Shown: positions 1 to 5,079, counted from the stretch's first letter. The stretch: DNA of 5,079 bases from an uncultured Propionibacteriaceae bacterium (GCA_937859105.1 CALMAD010000405.1:1-5079); one strand, 5' to 3'. Made by a program: numbers and translations. Notes: a model not told the origin generated them from the sequence alone.

Positions 1-26
1 ACTCTCCACACGGGAGTGTGGAGAGT
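1..26. repeat. Perfect 11-bp inverted repeat with 4-nt loop
   Basis: Bases 1-11 (ACTCTCCACAC) are exactly complementary to bases 16-26, with GGGA between them. Read as forward-strand RNA, the loop fits the stable GNRA tetraloop pattern. The arms begin at the first base of the window, so the true stem may be longer. No T-run follows on the forward strand. It could be a terminator for an upstream forward gene or an operator for an upstream divergent gene. The sequence does not decide which. Confidence 0.6.
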
Positions 27-81
27 GTCAGGTAGAAACGCACACGCGGAGGCCCCCACCGAGGCGCCCACCGGGGGCCGG

Positions 82-95
82 TACTCTCGGACGCA
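82..95 (+). promoter_or_regulatory. Candidate -10 element, leaderless start of SIMPL gene
   Basis: TACTCT at 82-87 fits the actinobacterial -10 pattern TAnnnT. Its last T lies 8 nt before the A of the ATG at 95, which would put the transcription start at or next to the first base of the start codon. No good Shine-Dalgarno sequence precedes this ATG (only GGA at 89-91, too close), which fits leaderless translation. No clear -35 hexamer is visible, so this is inference from spacing and motif only. Confidence 0.4.
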
Positions 96-769
96 TGCGT
101 ATCACCGTCGTCGGCGAGCACCGCCTTGCACTGAGGCCCGAGCGGGCGACGCTGCAGGTCGAGGTGTCGTTCGAGTCCGCGTCCAAGGATGAGCCGGCCT
201 CCGCCGCGACCCGCCTGATCGAGACGCTCACGCCCGAGCTGGAGGCGCTGCGCGACGCGCCGTCCCGCCCGGTGAGCAGTTTCTCCGTCGGCGCCATCGC
301 GACGTCGTCGTGGCGGCCGTGGTCCGACGACGGCGGCGTCCCGCCGCTGCGGCACGCCGCGCGGGCGCGGGTAGGGGTGACGTTCGCCGACGTCCGGGTG
401 CTCGCCGCGTTCATCGACCGCTGGGCCGCCGTGCCGGGCGTCAGCCTCGCCGACGTCGCGTGGAGCCTCACCGACGAGCGCCGCGCCGACGCCGAGCGCG
501 AGGTGCTCGCCGCGGCGGTCGCGCGGGCGCGCGAGCGCGCCCAGATCATCGCGGACGCCGCCGGCGCCGGCGAGGTCCGCTTCGCCGAGATCGCCGACCC
601 GGAGCTGCTCGGGCGGGCGGAGGGCGCCGGGGCGGGCGTCCAGGGCGACGGGGGCGGCGTCCAGCTTCTCGCGGTGTCGCGAAAAATGGGCGACGGTCAG
701 GGCATCGACCTCAGCCCCGACGACCTCGAGGTCACGGCGCGGCTGCACGTCCGGTTCGACGCCGAGTGA
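95..769 (+). CDS. SIMPL-domain (DUF541) protein, cytoplasmic form
   Basis: This 224-residue protein starts at residue 1 with a beta strand of the type seen in SIMPL/DUF541 proteins (ITVVGEHRLALRPERATLQVEV, the G-E then P-E-R-A-T pattern) and has the long helical stretch expected later (DERRADAEREVLAAAVARA, about residues 128-146, then ERAQIIADAAG). A WRPW motif sits at about residues 73-76 in the central segment. Many SIMPL proteins are exported, but here there is no signal peptide or membrane segment, so it should be cytoplasmic. The molecular role of SIMPL proteins in bacteria is poorly defined and I assign none. The ATG at 95 is chosen because it opens directly on the conserved first strand. 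Its stop overlaps the next start, so the two genes are probably co-transcribed. Family assignment is strong; function is unknown. Confidence 0.85.
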   Translation: MRITVVGEHRLALRPERATLQVEVSFESASKDEPASAATRLIETLTPELEALRDAPSRPVSSFSVGAIATSSWRPWSDDGGVPPLRHAARARVGVTFADVRVLAAFIDRWAAVPGVSLADVAWSLTDERRADAEREVLAAAVARARERAQIIADAAGAGEVRFAEIADPELLGRAEGAGAGVQGDGGGVQLLAVSRKMGDGQGIDLSPDDLEVTARLHVRFDAE

Positions 770-1179
770 GCGCCGGGAACGGCGACCGGCCTGCCGACCT
801 GACGGTCGCCGCCGTGATCGCCCGGGACGCCGCGGGTCGCGTGCTGGTCGTCCGCAAGCGCGGCACGACGCGATTCATGTTGCCGGGCGGCAAGTTGGAG
901 CCCGGCGAAACCTCGTTTGACGCCGCCCTTCGCGAGCTGCGCGAGGAGGTCGGCCTCGCACTCGACCCGGCGCGCCTCGCGCCGGTCGGCTCCTACCTGA
1001 CGGACGCCGCGAACGAGCCGGGCTACACGCTCGCGTCCGACGTCTTCGAATACGCGGACCCGGTGGCCGGCGCCGCCGCCGACGCCGAGATCGCCGAGCT
1101 CGACTGGATCGATCCGCACGGCGTGTCACCCGCCTGGGCGCCCCTGTTGATTGAGCTGTTGCCCCACCTTCGTGCATAG
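766..1179 (+). CDS. Nudix hydrolase with intact catalytic box
   Basis: This 137-residue single-domain protein belongs to the Nudix superfamily, Mg-dependent enzymes that cleave nucleoside diphosphates linked to another moiety. The full signature GX5EX7REUXEEXGU is present at residues 42-64: G42, E48, R56, E57, E60, E61 and G63 are all in place, after the usual LPGG (39-42). It should therefore be active, though the substrate cannot be read from sequence. The GTG start at 766 overlaps the TGA of the SIMPL gene in a GTGA arrangement, pointing to translational coupling. Starting there puts the first strand (DLTVAAVIARDAAGRVLVV) at residue 11, as expected for the family. A longer open frame runs upstream inside the SIMPL gene but shows only arginine-rich out-of-frame sequence. 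The next gene is a diverged paralogue. Confidence 0.88.
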   Translation: MSAGNGDRPADLTVAAVIARDAAGRVLVVRKRGTTRFMLPGGKLEPGETSFDAALRELREEVGLALDPARLAPVGSYLTDAANEPGYTLASDVFEYADPVAGAAADAEIAELDWIDPHGVSPAWAPLLIELLPHLRA

Positions 1180-1190
1180 CATTGTCGTTA
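1177..1190 (+). promoter_or_regulatory. Candidate -10 element, leaderless start of second Nudix gene
   Basis: TAGCAT at 1177-1182 fits TAnnnT and ends 8 nt before the A of the ATG at 1190, the same spacing as at the SIMPL gene. It overlaps the TAG stop of the preceding Nudix gene and lies in a locally AT-rich patch. No Shine-Dalgarno sequence is seen before 1190. TTGAGC at 1151-1156 could be a -35, but the 20-nt spacer is longer than usual. This would let the second Nudix gene be expressed on its own. Confidence 0.4.
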
Positions 1191-1657
1191 TGACTTTGCC
1201 CGACGTGGCCGCGGCGATCCTGCGGCGCCGCGACGGACGTGTCCTGGCCGTGCGCCCCGCCGACGAGGCGGGGTTCCGCCTGCCGGGCGGAAGGATCCTC
1301 CCCGGCGAGACCGCCCTGGACGCCGTCCTGCGGGAGCTGCATGCCCTGGCGACGATCCCGCTGCACGAGCGGGACGTCCGCTTCTTCGCGTTCTACAGCC
1401 CCGAGCGCGCGGACGCCGGCCCCCGGCTCGTCGAGCTGTACGAGGCGCCGCGCCCCGTCGAGACCGCCCGGGCGGCGCGGGGCGCCGAGTTGCGCTGGAT
1501 CGACCTGCGCCACCCGGACCCCGACCTCGACCGGACGCTCGCCGAGCTGCTGCCCGCCCTCCGCGTCCGCGACGACGACCCCGACTCCGGGACCGTGCCG
1601 GCCCACCGCCGCCGGACGACGACCTTCCGGCTCGGCCTCCGCTCGGTCCGCGCCTGA
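1190..1657 (+). CDS. Nudix-like protein with degenerate catalytic box
   Basis: This 155-residue protein aligns along its length with the gene just upstream: GRVLAVR (16-22), FRLPGG (29-34), PGET (38-41), a WID near residues 103-105, and LAELLPALR (117-125) matching LIELLPHLR at the end of the neighbour. The Nudix signature is only partly kept. G34, E40, R48 and E49 remain, but the metal-binding EE pair is replaced by A52-L53 and the following glycine by T55. It is therefore probably not an ordinary Nudix pyrophosphatase and may be a binding protein or have altered chemistry. A 30-residue tail beyond the shared domain is rich in Asp and then Arg. ATG 1190 is preferred because the first strand begins at once. 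A TTG at 1151 would add 13 residues overlapping the previous gene. Fold assignment is good; activity is doubtful. Confidence 0.82.
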   Translation: MTLPDVAAAILRRRDGRVLAVRPADEAGFRLPGGRILPGETALDAVLRELHALATIPLHERDVRFFAFYSPERADAGPRLVELYEAPRPVETARAARGAELRWIDLRHPDPDLDRTLAELLPALRVRDDDPDSGTVPAHRRRTTTFRLGLRSVRA

Positions 1658-1701
1658 CGGCGCGCCCGCGGGGCGCGGTACGCGGCGCGCCCGTGGGGCG
1701 C
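1658..1701. repeat. 19-bp imperfect tandem direct repeat
   Basis: Bases 1658-1676 and 1683-1701 match at 18 of 19 positions (C at 1669 against T at 1694), with a 25-bp period. Each copy contains its own GCGCCC/GGGCGC hairpin, and the single difference falls in the hairpin loop, so pairing is unaffected. It looks like a local duplication of a terminator hairpin. Confidence 0.6.
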
Positions 1702-1730
1702 CCGGTTCCCGACGCCCGTGTCGGGCGCCC
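1661..1730. terminator. Cluster of GC hairpins between convergent genes
   Basis: The 86-bp spacer between two genes that face each other holds three compact hairpins with 3-nt loops: 1661-1667 with 1671-1677 (7 bp), 1687-1692 with 1696-1701 (6 bp), and 1713-1718 with 1722-1727 (6 bp). A longer alternative pairs 1696-1704 with 1722-1730 (9 bp). No T-run follows on either strand, which is common for actinobacterial terminators. The position favours two-way termination; strength is inferred. Confidence 0.55.
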
Positions 1731-1743
1731 AGAGGGGCCCTGC

Positions 1744-2586
1744 CTACTCGGGGTGCGGGTGGTTTTTCGAGGACGCCCGCCTCCCGCGCTGGCGCTCGTG
1801 CGCGTGCGTGGGGTCGTCGACCAGGTCGAACGACGAGTCGTGCAGGGCGCCCAACCCGTAGGCGGTCTCCAGATTGTGCCGGGTGAGCACCTCGCCGGGC
1901 GGCCCGGCGGCGATGACCCGGCCGGCCATGAGCACCACGTGGTCGGCGGCCCGCGCCTCGTCGAGGTCGTGCGTGGTCAGCACGACCGAGTGCCCCCGCT
2001 CGCGCTCGGTGTGGATGATGGCATCGATCGTCCGGGCCGACACGAGGTCGAGGCCCGTCAGCGGTTCATCGAGCAGCAGCGCCTCGTGCTGCTGCGCGAT
2101 GCCCTGCGCGACGTACACCCGCTGCCGCTGCCCTCCGGACAGCTCGCCCAGGTGCCGCTTGGCCAGGTCGGTCACCTCCAGCATCTCCATCGCGGAGTCG
2201 ATGCGGCGGGTGTCCGCCGTCGAGAACCGCCGGAACAGCCCCAGCGTGCTGAACCGGCCCATCGCGACGACCTCCCGCACGGTGATCGGCGTCCCCTCGG
2301 GGAACGCCAGCGACTGCATCACGTAGCTGACGCGCCGGTAGGCGTCCTTGGGGGAGCCGCCGAGCACCTCCAGCGAGCCCGAGCGCGCCTCGACCACGCC
2401 GGCCAGCGCGTTCAGCAGCGTCGACTTGCCCGAGCCGTTCGGCCCGATGATCGCCGTGACCCCGTGGAGCGGGATCGTGAAGTCGGACGCCGCGACCGCG
2501 ACCGACGACCCGTACGCCAGCTCGACGGCCTCGCCGCGGGCGAGGGGGGCTTCGGGGTGGGCGTCCGTGGGCAGGGAATCAGGCAC
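1744..2586 (-). CDS. znuC: Zinc/manganese-type ABC transporter ATP-binding protein
   Basis: This 280-residue cytoplasmic ATPase powers the importer encoded with it. All ABC motifs are present in order: Walker A GPNGSGKST (48-56), Q-loop Q91, signature LSGGQ (149-153), Walker B ALLLDE (169-174) with catalytic E174, D-loop GLD (178-180) and switch H206. Family resemblance is to ATPases of metal-chelate importers that pair with ABC3 permeases. The GTG start overlaps the permease stop by 8 bp, and a strong GAGGAGGG ribosome site 6 nt upstream fixes it. The C-terminal tail is basic and carries four histidines (HAH at 261-263, HPH at 276-278), unusual but of unknown meaning. The symbol is a family-level label: zinc is preferred from context (lipoprotein ligands and the operator), and AztA or a manganese ATPase would look similar. 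It is the last gene of the operon. Confidence 0.88.
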   Translation of the reverse strand: MPDSLPTDAHPEAPLARGEAVELAYGSSVAVAASDFTIPLHGVTAIIGPNGSGKSTLLNALAGVVEARSGSLEVLGGSPKDAYRRVSYVMQSLAFPEGTPITVREVVAMGRFSTLGLFRRFSTADTRRIDSAMEMLEVTDLAKRHLGELSGGQRQRVYVAQGIAQQHEALLLDEPLTGLDLVSARTIDAIIHTERERGHSVVLTTHDLDEARAADHVVLMAGRVIAAGPPGEVLTRHNLETAYGLGALHDSSFDLVDDPTHAHERQRGRRASSKNHPHPE

Positions 2587-3397
2587 GGGCGGCCCTCCTC
2601 GTCAGGGTCGTGATCAACAGGACGACGAAGAACAGCGCGACCGCCACCAGCGCCATGGTCGCGGCGCCGGCCGTGCCCGCGTAGTAGCTGATCGTCAGGC
2701 CCGCCCAGACGCACACGGCCGAGATCGCTACCGACGTGACGATCATGCGCGGCACGGTCCGGCTGACGAGGGCCGCCGTCGCGGGCGGCCCGACGAGCAG
2801 CGCGAACACCAGGAGGGTGCCGACCGCCTGGAAGCTGCCGATCACGGCCGTCGCGATCAGGGCCAGCAGCAGCGCGTGCGTCACCTTCGGACGCATGCCG
2901 AGCGTCTGGGCCTTCTTCGTCGAGAACGACAGCGCGAGCAGCGGGCGGTACAACAGCAGGGACGCCGCGATCACGACGGCGGCGAAGATCGCCTGGGCGA
3001 CGAGATCGGACGCGGTGACGCCGAAGGCGTCCCCGAACAGGATGCTGTTGAGGCTGCCCGTGTACGACGTGCTCTTGGAGATGATCGCGACGCCGAGCGC
3101 CATCATGCCGACGAACAGCAGCCCGATCGACGTGTCTTCTTTCAGCGACGTCCGGCGGTGGATCAGCTCGATGCCGCCCACCATCGCCAGCGCCGCGACG
3201 GCCGCCCCGAGGTAGGGGGAGAACCCGAAGACCACCGCCGACGCGATGCCGGGCAGGACGCCGTGCACGAAGGCGTCCCCGAAGAAGCTCATGCCGCGCA
3301 GTACCAGCCAGACGCCGACCGCCGAGCACATCACGCCCGCGATCAGGCCGCCGAGCAGCGCGCGCTGCTGAAACCCGAGCAGAAAGGGCTCGATCAA
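2579..3397 (-). CDS. znuB: Zinc/manganese-type ABC transporter permease (ABC3 family)
   Basis: This 272-residue integral membrane protein forms the metal channel with the neighbouring ATPase. It opens IEPFLLGFQQRALLGG, the usual start of ABC3 permeases. Hydrophobic segments begin at about residues 13-33, 43-59, 61-79 and 90-107 and continue to the C terminus, consistent with the seven to nine helices typical of this family. The family motif RGMSFFGDAFVHGVLPG (34-50) holds D41 and H45, and EDTSIG at 87-92 is another hallmark. The only plausible in-frame start is TTG at 3397, 20 nt after the lipoprotein stop; no ATG or GTG lies between, and the ribosome site is weak. It overlaps the ATPase start by 8 bp. 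The same frame stays open far upstream through the lipoprotein gene, but that part reads as arginine-rich shadow sequence. Confidence 0.86.
   Translation of the reverse strand: MIEPFLLGFQQRALLGGLIAGVMCSAVGVWLVLRGMSFFGDAFVHGVLPGIASAVVFGFSPYLGAAVAALAMVGGIELIHRRTSLKEDTSIGLLFVGMMALGVAIISKSTSYTGSLNSILFGDAFGVTASDLVAQAIFAAVVIAASLLLYRPLLALSFSTKKAQTLGMRPKVTHALLLALIATAVIGSFQAVGTLLVFALLVGPPATAALVSRTVPRMIVTSVAISAVCVWAGLTISYYAGTAGAATMALVAVALFFVVLLITTLTRRAARA
2593..2600 (-). promoter_or_regulatory. Strong ribosome binding site for ATPase gene
   Basis: GAGGAGGG on the reverse strand lies 6 nt before the GTG at 2586, inside the end of the permease gene. It fixes this GTG as the start and suggests efficient re-initiation after the permease. 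Confidence 0.75.
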
Positions 3398-3417
3398 CCA
3401 ATCCGCGTCGGCCCAAC

Positions 3418-4362
3418 CTACTTCAGCGCGTCGGCGATGAGCCGTGCGTTCGTCGTCATCATGCCGGCGTACGTCTCCGCGCCCGAGCCCTGCGGGCCGA
3501 CGCTGTCGACGTAGAGGGGGACGACCTTGACGTCCTGCCCCGACTCGCGGGCGACGGTGTCGACGAGCTTGGGGCTGACCGTCGTGTTCGAGAAGATCGC
3601 CGGCACCTTCTCCTTCTTCACGGTGTCGATGACGCCGGCGAGGTCGGCCGAGGAGGGCTCGGCGTCCGTCGAGCCGCCCGGGATGACGACGCCCGCGATC
3701 TCGAAGCCGTACGCCTTCGCGAAGTAGGCGTACGCGTCGTGGTCGGTCACGAGCACGCGCCGCTGAGCGGGGATCGTGGCGAGGGTGGCGCGCACGTCGG
3801 CGTCCACGCGGGTGAGTTTGTCGGAGACCTCCCGGCCGCACGAGGCGTACCGCGCGTCGCCGGTCGCCTGGGCGAGGCGCTCGCCGATCGTGCCCGCCGC
3901 GGACGCCATGCGCTTGACGTCCATCCAAAAGTGCGGGTCGTCGCCGGTGTGGGCATGCTCGTCGCCCTCGGCGTGGCTGTGCGCCTCGCCGGCCTCGTGG
4001 CCGCCGCCGAAGGGGATCGGGTCGATCGTGGGGGCGATCTCGACGACGTTCCCGCCGTCGGCGGAGACGTTCGCCAGCGTCTGGGCCAGCCCCTCTTCGA
4101 GCCCGAGCCCGTTCGCGACGACGAGCTTCGCGCGCACCAGCTCGGCGACCTGCCCCGAGGACACCGAGAAGGTGTGCGGGTCGTTGCCCGGCCCCATGAG
4201 CGTCGCCGAGGTGCCTCCGGCGCACGTCGTGATGTCGGAGACGACCGAACCGAGCTCGGTCGTCGTGGCGACGGCGACCGGCGCGTGGGTGGCGGGGCTG
4301 GTGCACCCGGCGGACGCCACCAGCGTGGTGGCCGCCAGGGCGGCGAGCAGGCGAGAACGCAT
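3418..4362 (-). CDS. znuA: Zinc-binding lipoprotein of metal ABC importer (cluster A-I/9)
   Basis: This 314-residue protein should be a membrane-anchored lipoprotein that captures metal and delivers it to the permease. A short basic-hydrophobic signal runs to ASAG-C20, an acceptable lipobox with the anchor at C20. VAVATTTELGSVVSDI (29-44) and GPGNDPHTF (57-65) are typical of the family. Likely metal ligands are H63, H144 (DPHFW), H208 (TDHDAY) and D286 (LYVDS). Three histidines plus an aspartate recall zinc-binding AztC, whereas manganese binders usually have Glu at the third position. A His/Asp/Glu-rich loop at about 121-144 (six His before the DPH) is common in zinc-binding members. ATG 4362 has a GAGAGG ribosome site 5 nt upstream. 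It is the first gene of the operon, directly behind the Fur-family-like palindrome. The symbol is a family label; AztC is the alternative name. Confidence 0.88.
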   Translation of the reverse strand: MRSRLLAALAATTLVASAGCTSPATHAPVAVATTTELGSVVSDITTCAGGTSATLMGPGNDPHTFSVSSGQVAELVRAKLVVANGLGLEEGLAQTLANVSADGGNVVEIAPTIDPIPFGGGHEAGEAHSHAEGDEHAHTGDDPHFWMDVKRMASAAGTIGERLAQATGDARYASCGREVSDKLTRVDADVRATLATIPAQRRVLVTDHDAYAYFAKAYGFEIAGVVIPGGSTDAEPSSADLAGVIDTVKKEKVPAIFSNTTVSPKLVDTVARESGQDVKVVPLYVDSVGPQGSGAETYAGMMTTNARLIADALK

Positions 4363-4367
4363 GAAGA

Positions 4368-4373
4368 CCTCTC
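4368..4373 (-). promoter_or_regulatory. Ribosome binding site of the lipoprotein gene
   Basis: GAGAGG on the reverse strand lies 5 nt before the ATG at 4362 and lies immediately downstream of the palindrome at 4375-4395. It supports the chosen start. Confidence 0.65.
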
Positions 4374-4374
4374 T

Positions 4375-4395
4375 TATTGGTAACGGTTCTCAATA
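4375..4395 (-). promoter_or_regulatory. Putative Zur (Fur-family) operator
   Basis: On the reverse strand the site reads TATTGAGAAC, a central C, then GTTACCAATA. The half-sites match as an inverted repeat at 8 of 10 positions. The core TGAGAAC-C-GTTACCA has the 7-1-7 form of Fur-family sites. It sits 12 bp before the lipoprotein ATG, where a bound repressor would block the promoter or early transcription. It is the most AT-rich stretch nearby. With a zinc-type operon behind it, Zur is the best candidate regulator. It could also affect the divergent gene at 4476. A manganese regulator (Mur or MntR-like) is the alternative. Confidence 0.65.
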
Positions 4396-4401
4396 GTGGC
4401 A

Positions 4402-4462
4402 CACCGGGGGCCGGCGACGCGAACCGGGGCGGACGCCTGCGCGAGCGTCCCCGGCCCCGGTG
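4402..4462. repeat. Nested stem-loop upstream of YigZ gene
   Basis: Bases 4402-4414 (CACCGGGGGCCGG) pair with 4451-4462 over 12 bp with one bulged G. Inside, 4431-4436 (GGACGC) pairs with 4445-4450 (GCGTCC) around an 8-nt loop, the two stems sharing a junction at 4450/4451. The outer arm ends 2 nt before the ribosome site of the gene at 4476. It lies between divergent promoters, where a terminator is not expected. It may be a 5' leader structure or simple GC-driven pairing. Confidence 0.45.
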
Positions 4463-4464
4463 GC

Positions 4465-4471
4465 AGGATGG
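4465..4471 (+). promoter_or_regulatory. Ribosome binding site of YigZ gene
   Basis: AGGATGG ends 4 nt before the GTG at 4476, with its AGG core 8 nt away. The two nearby ATGs (4468 and 4474) are both in another frame, so this site supports the GTG start. Confidence 0.55.
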
Positions 4472-4475
4472 GCAT

Positions 4476-5079
4476 GTGCCCTGGTTGCCGCGCGGTTACC
4501 GCGCCGAGAGCGAGCTGGAGATGAAGCGCTCGCGCTTCATCGCCACGCTCGCTCGCGCCGATTCGGAGGAGGCCGCCCGCGACGTGATCGCGAGCGTCCG
4601 GGGCGCGTACCCCGACGCCCGGCACCACTGCACCGCGTTCGTCGTGGAGGTGCCGGGCGCGCAGCCGATCGAGCGGTCGTCCGACGATGGCGAGCCCGCC
4701 GGCACCGCCGGCATGCCGATGCTCGAGACGTTGCGGGGGGCCGGTGTCTCGCAGGCGGTCGCGGTCGTGACCAGGTACTTCGGAGGCGTCCTGCTGGGCA
4801 CGGGCGGGCTCGTGCGCGCCTACTCGGACGCCGTCGCCGCGGCCCTCGCGGCCGCGCCGCGCGTCGAGCCGGTGTCGCGCGCGCTGTTCGCCGTCACGCT
4901 CGACCACGCGGACGCCGGCCGCGTCCAGGGGGAACTGATGAACCACGGCGTCGACGTGGTGGACGCCGAGTACGGCGCCCGCGTTCGGCTGACGCTCGCG
5001 GCGTCCGGGGAGGGGGCCGACGTGCCGGGCCTGGTCGCGCAGGCGACCCAGGGCCGGACGCCCGCCGTCCCGGCCGGCA
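4476..5079 (+). CDS. yigZ: YigZ/IMPACT family protein (UPF0029), 3' end cut by window
   Basis: The visible 201 residues are nearly the whole protein, since family members are usually about 200-220 residues. The N-terminal UPF0029 (IMPACT) domain is unmistakable: YRAESELEMKRSRFIA (8-23), PDARHHCTAFV (46-56), SSDDGEPAGTAGMPML (68-83) and TRYFGGVLLGTGGLVRAYSDA (99-119). The following part (about 130-195) fits the smaller C-terminal DUF1949 domain. Bacterial members are conserved cytoplasmic proteins without a settled function; the eukaryotic relative IMPACT acts in Gcn2 regulation, which cannot be transferred here. GTG 4476 is chosen because it has a ribosome site and places the YRAESE motif at residue 8. 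The last base of the window is the first base of an incomplete codon, and no stop is reached. It is divergent from the metal operon, 113 bp apart, so the intergenic operator might touch both. Confidence 0.9.
   Translation, partial: MPWLPRGYRAESELEMKRSRFIATLARADSEEAARDVIASVRGAYPDARHHCTAFVVEVPGAQPIERSSDDGEPAGTAGMPMLETLRGAGVSQAVAVVTRYFGGVLLGTGGLVRAYSDAVAAALAAAPRVEPVSRALFAVTLDHADAGRVQGELMNHGVDVVDAEYGARVRLTLAASGEGADVPGLVAQATQGRTPAVPAG

Noticed and set aside
1151..1189. TTG at 1151 as an upstream start of the second Nudix gene
   Set aside because: It would add 13 residues unlike the family, overlap the previous gene by 29 bp and has no ribosome site; ATG 1190 opens directly on the first conserved strand.
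875..1606. Reverse open frame spanning both Nudix genes
   Set aside because: Low-complexity Arg/Gly-rich translation opposite two well-supported genes; a shadow frame.
1693..3514. Long forward-strand open frames opposite the ABC operon
   Set aside because: They are rich in Arg, Asp, Gly and Gln, show no family motif, and lie antisense to genes with complete motifs.
2579..4402. A 607-codon open frame running through both the permease and the lipoprotein gene
   Set aside because: Only the part after 3397 resembles a protein. The rest is Arg/Gly/Asp-rich out-of-frame reading of the lipoprotein gene, a usual effect of high GC content.
69..4414. Exact 13-nt repeat CACCGGGGGCCGG at 69-81 and 4402-4414, both upstream of forward genes
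   Set aside because: In sequence this G/C-biased a 13-mer shared by two places in 5 kb is expected by chance, and the two sites lie at different distances from their genes.
4374..4946. Reverse frames opposite the YigZ gene
   Set aside because: No recognisable motifs, while the forward frame carries all conserved YigZ/UPF0029 motifs in order.

Overview
The window is very GC-rich, with G or C dominating third codon positions, dense packing, GTG and TTG starts, and gene families typical of actinobacteria: a cytoplasmic SIMPL-domain protein, Nudix proteins, a znuABC-type cluster and a YigZ-family protein. I infer an actinomycete chromosome but cannot name the genus. No mobile element, phage gene, tRNA, rRNA or CRISPR array is visible, and this looks like core chromosome.

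Layout. (1) Bases 1-94 are non-coding. They hold a perfect 11-bp hairpin with a GNRA-type loop at the left edge and a likely leaderless promoter for the first gene. (2) Bases 95-1657 hold three forward genes: a SIMPL-domain protein, a canonical Nudix hydrolase coupled to it by a GTGA overlap, and a second Nudix-like protein that keeps the fold signature but has lost the catalytic glutamate pair. (3) Bases 1658-1743 are a convergent intergenic spacer packed with three compact GC hairpins, probably a two-way terminator. (4) Bases 1744-4362 are a reverse-strand ABC metal-uptake operon, transcribed in the order substrate-binding lipoprotein, permease, ATPase. (5) Bases 4363-4475 are a divergent promoter region with a 21-bp Fur-family-like palindrome and a nested stem-loop. 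(6) From 4476 to the window edge is a forward YigZ/IMPACT-family gene, cut off at its 3' end.

How it works together. The reverse operon encodes a complete importer: the lipoprotein captures the metal outside the membrane, the permease forms the channel and the ATPase drives transport. A His-His-His-Asp ligand set, a His-rich loop and a Zur-like palindrome just upstream of the first gene all favour zinc over manganese. The forward genes look like house-cleaning or general functions with no evident link to zinc.

I see no convincing new multi-gene system. The points most worth a second look are the catalytically degenerate Nudix paralogue beside an intact one, two start sites with identical leaderless-promoter geometry, and several strong hairpins in the short intergenic spaces.
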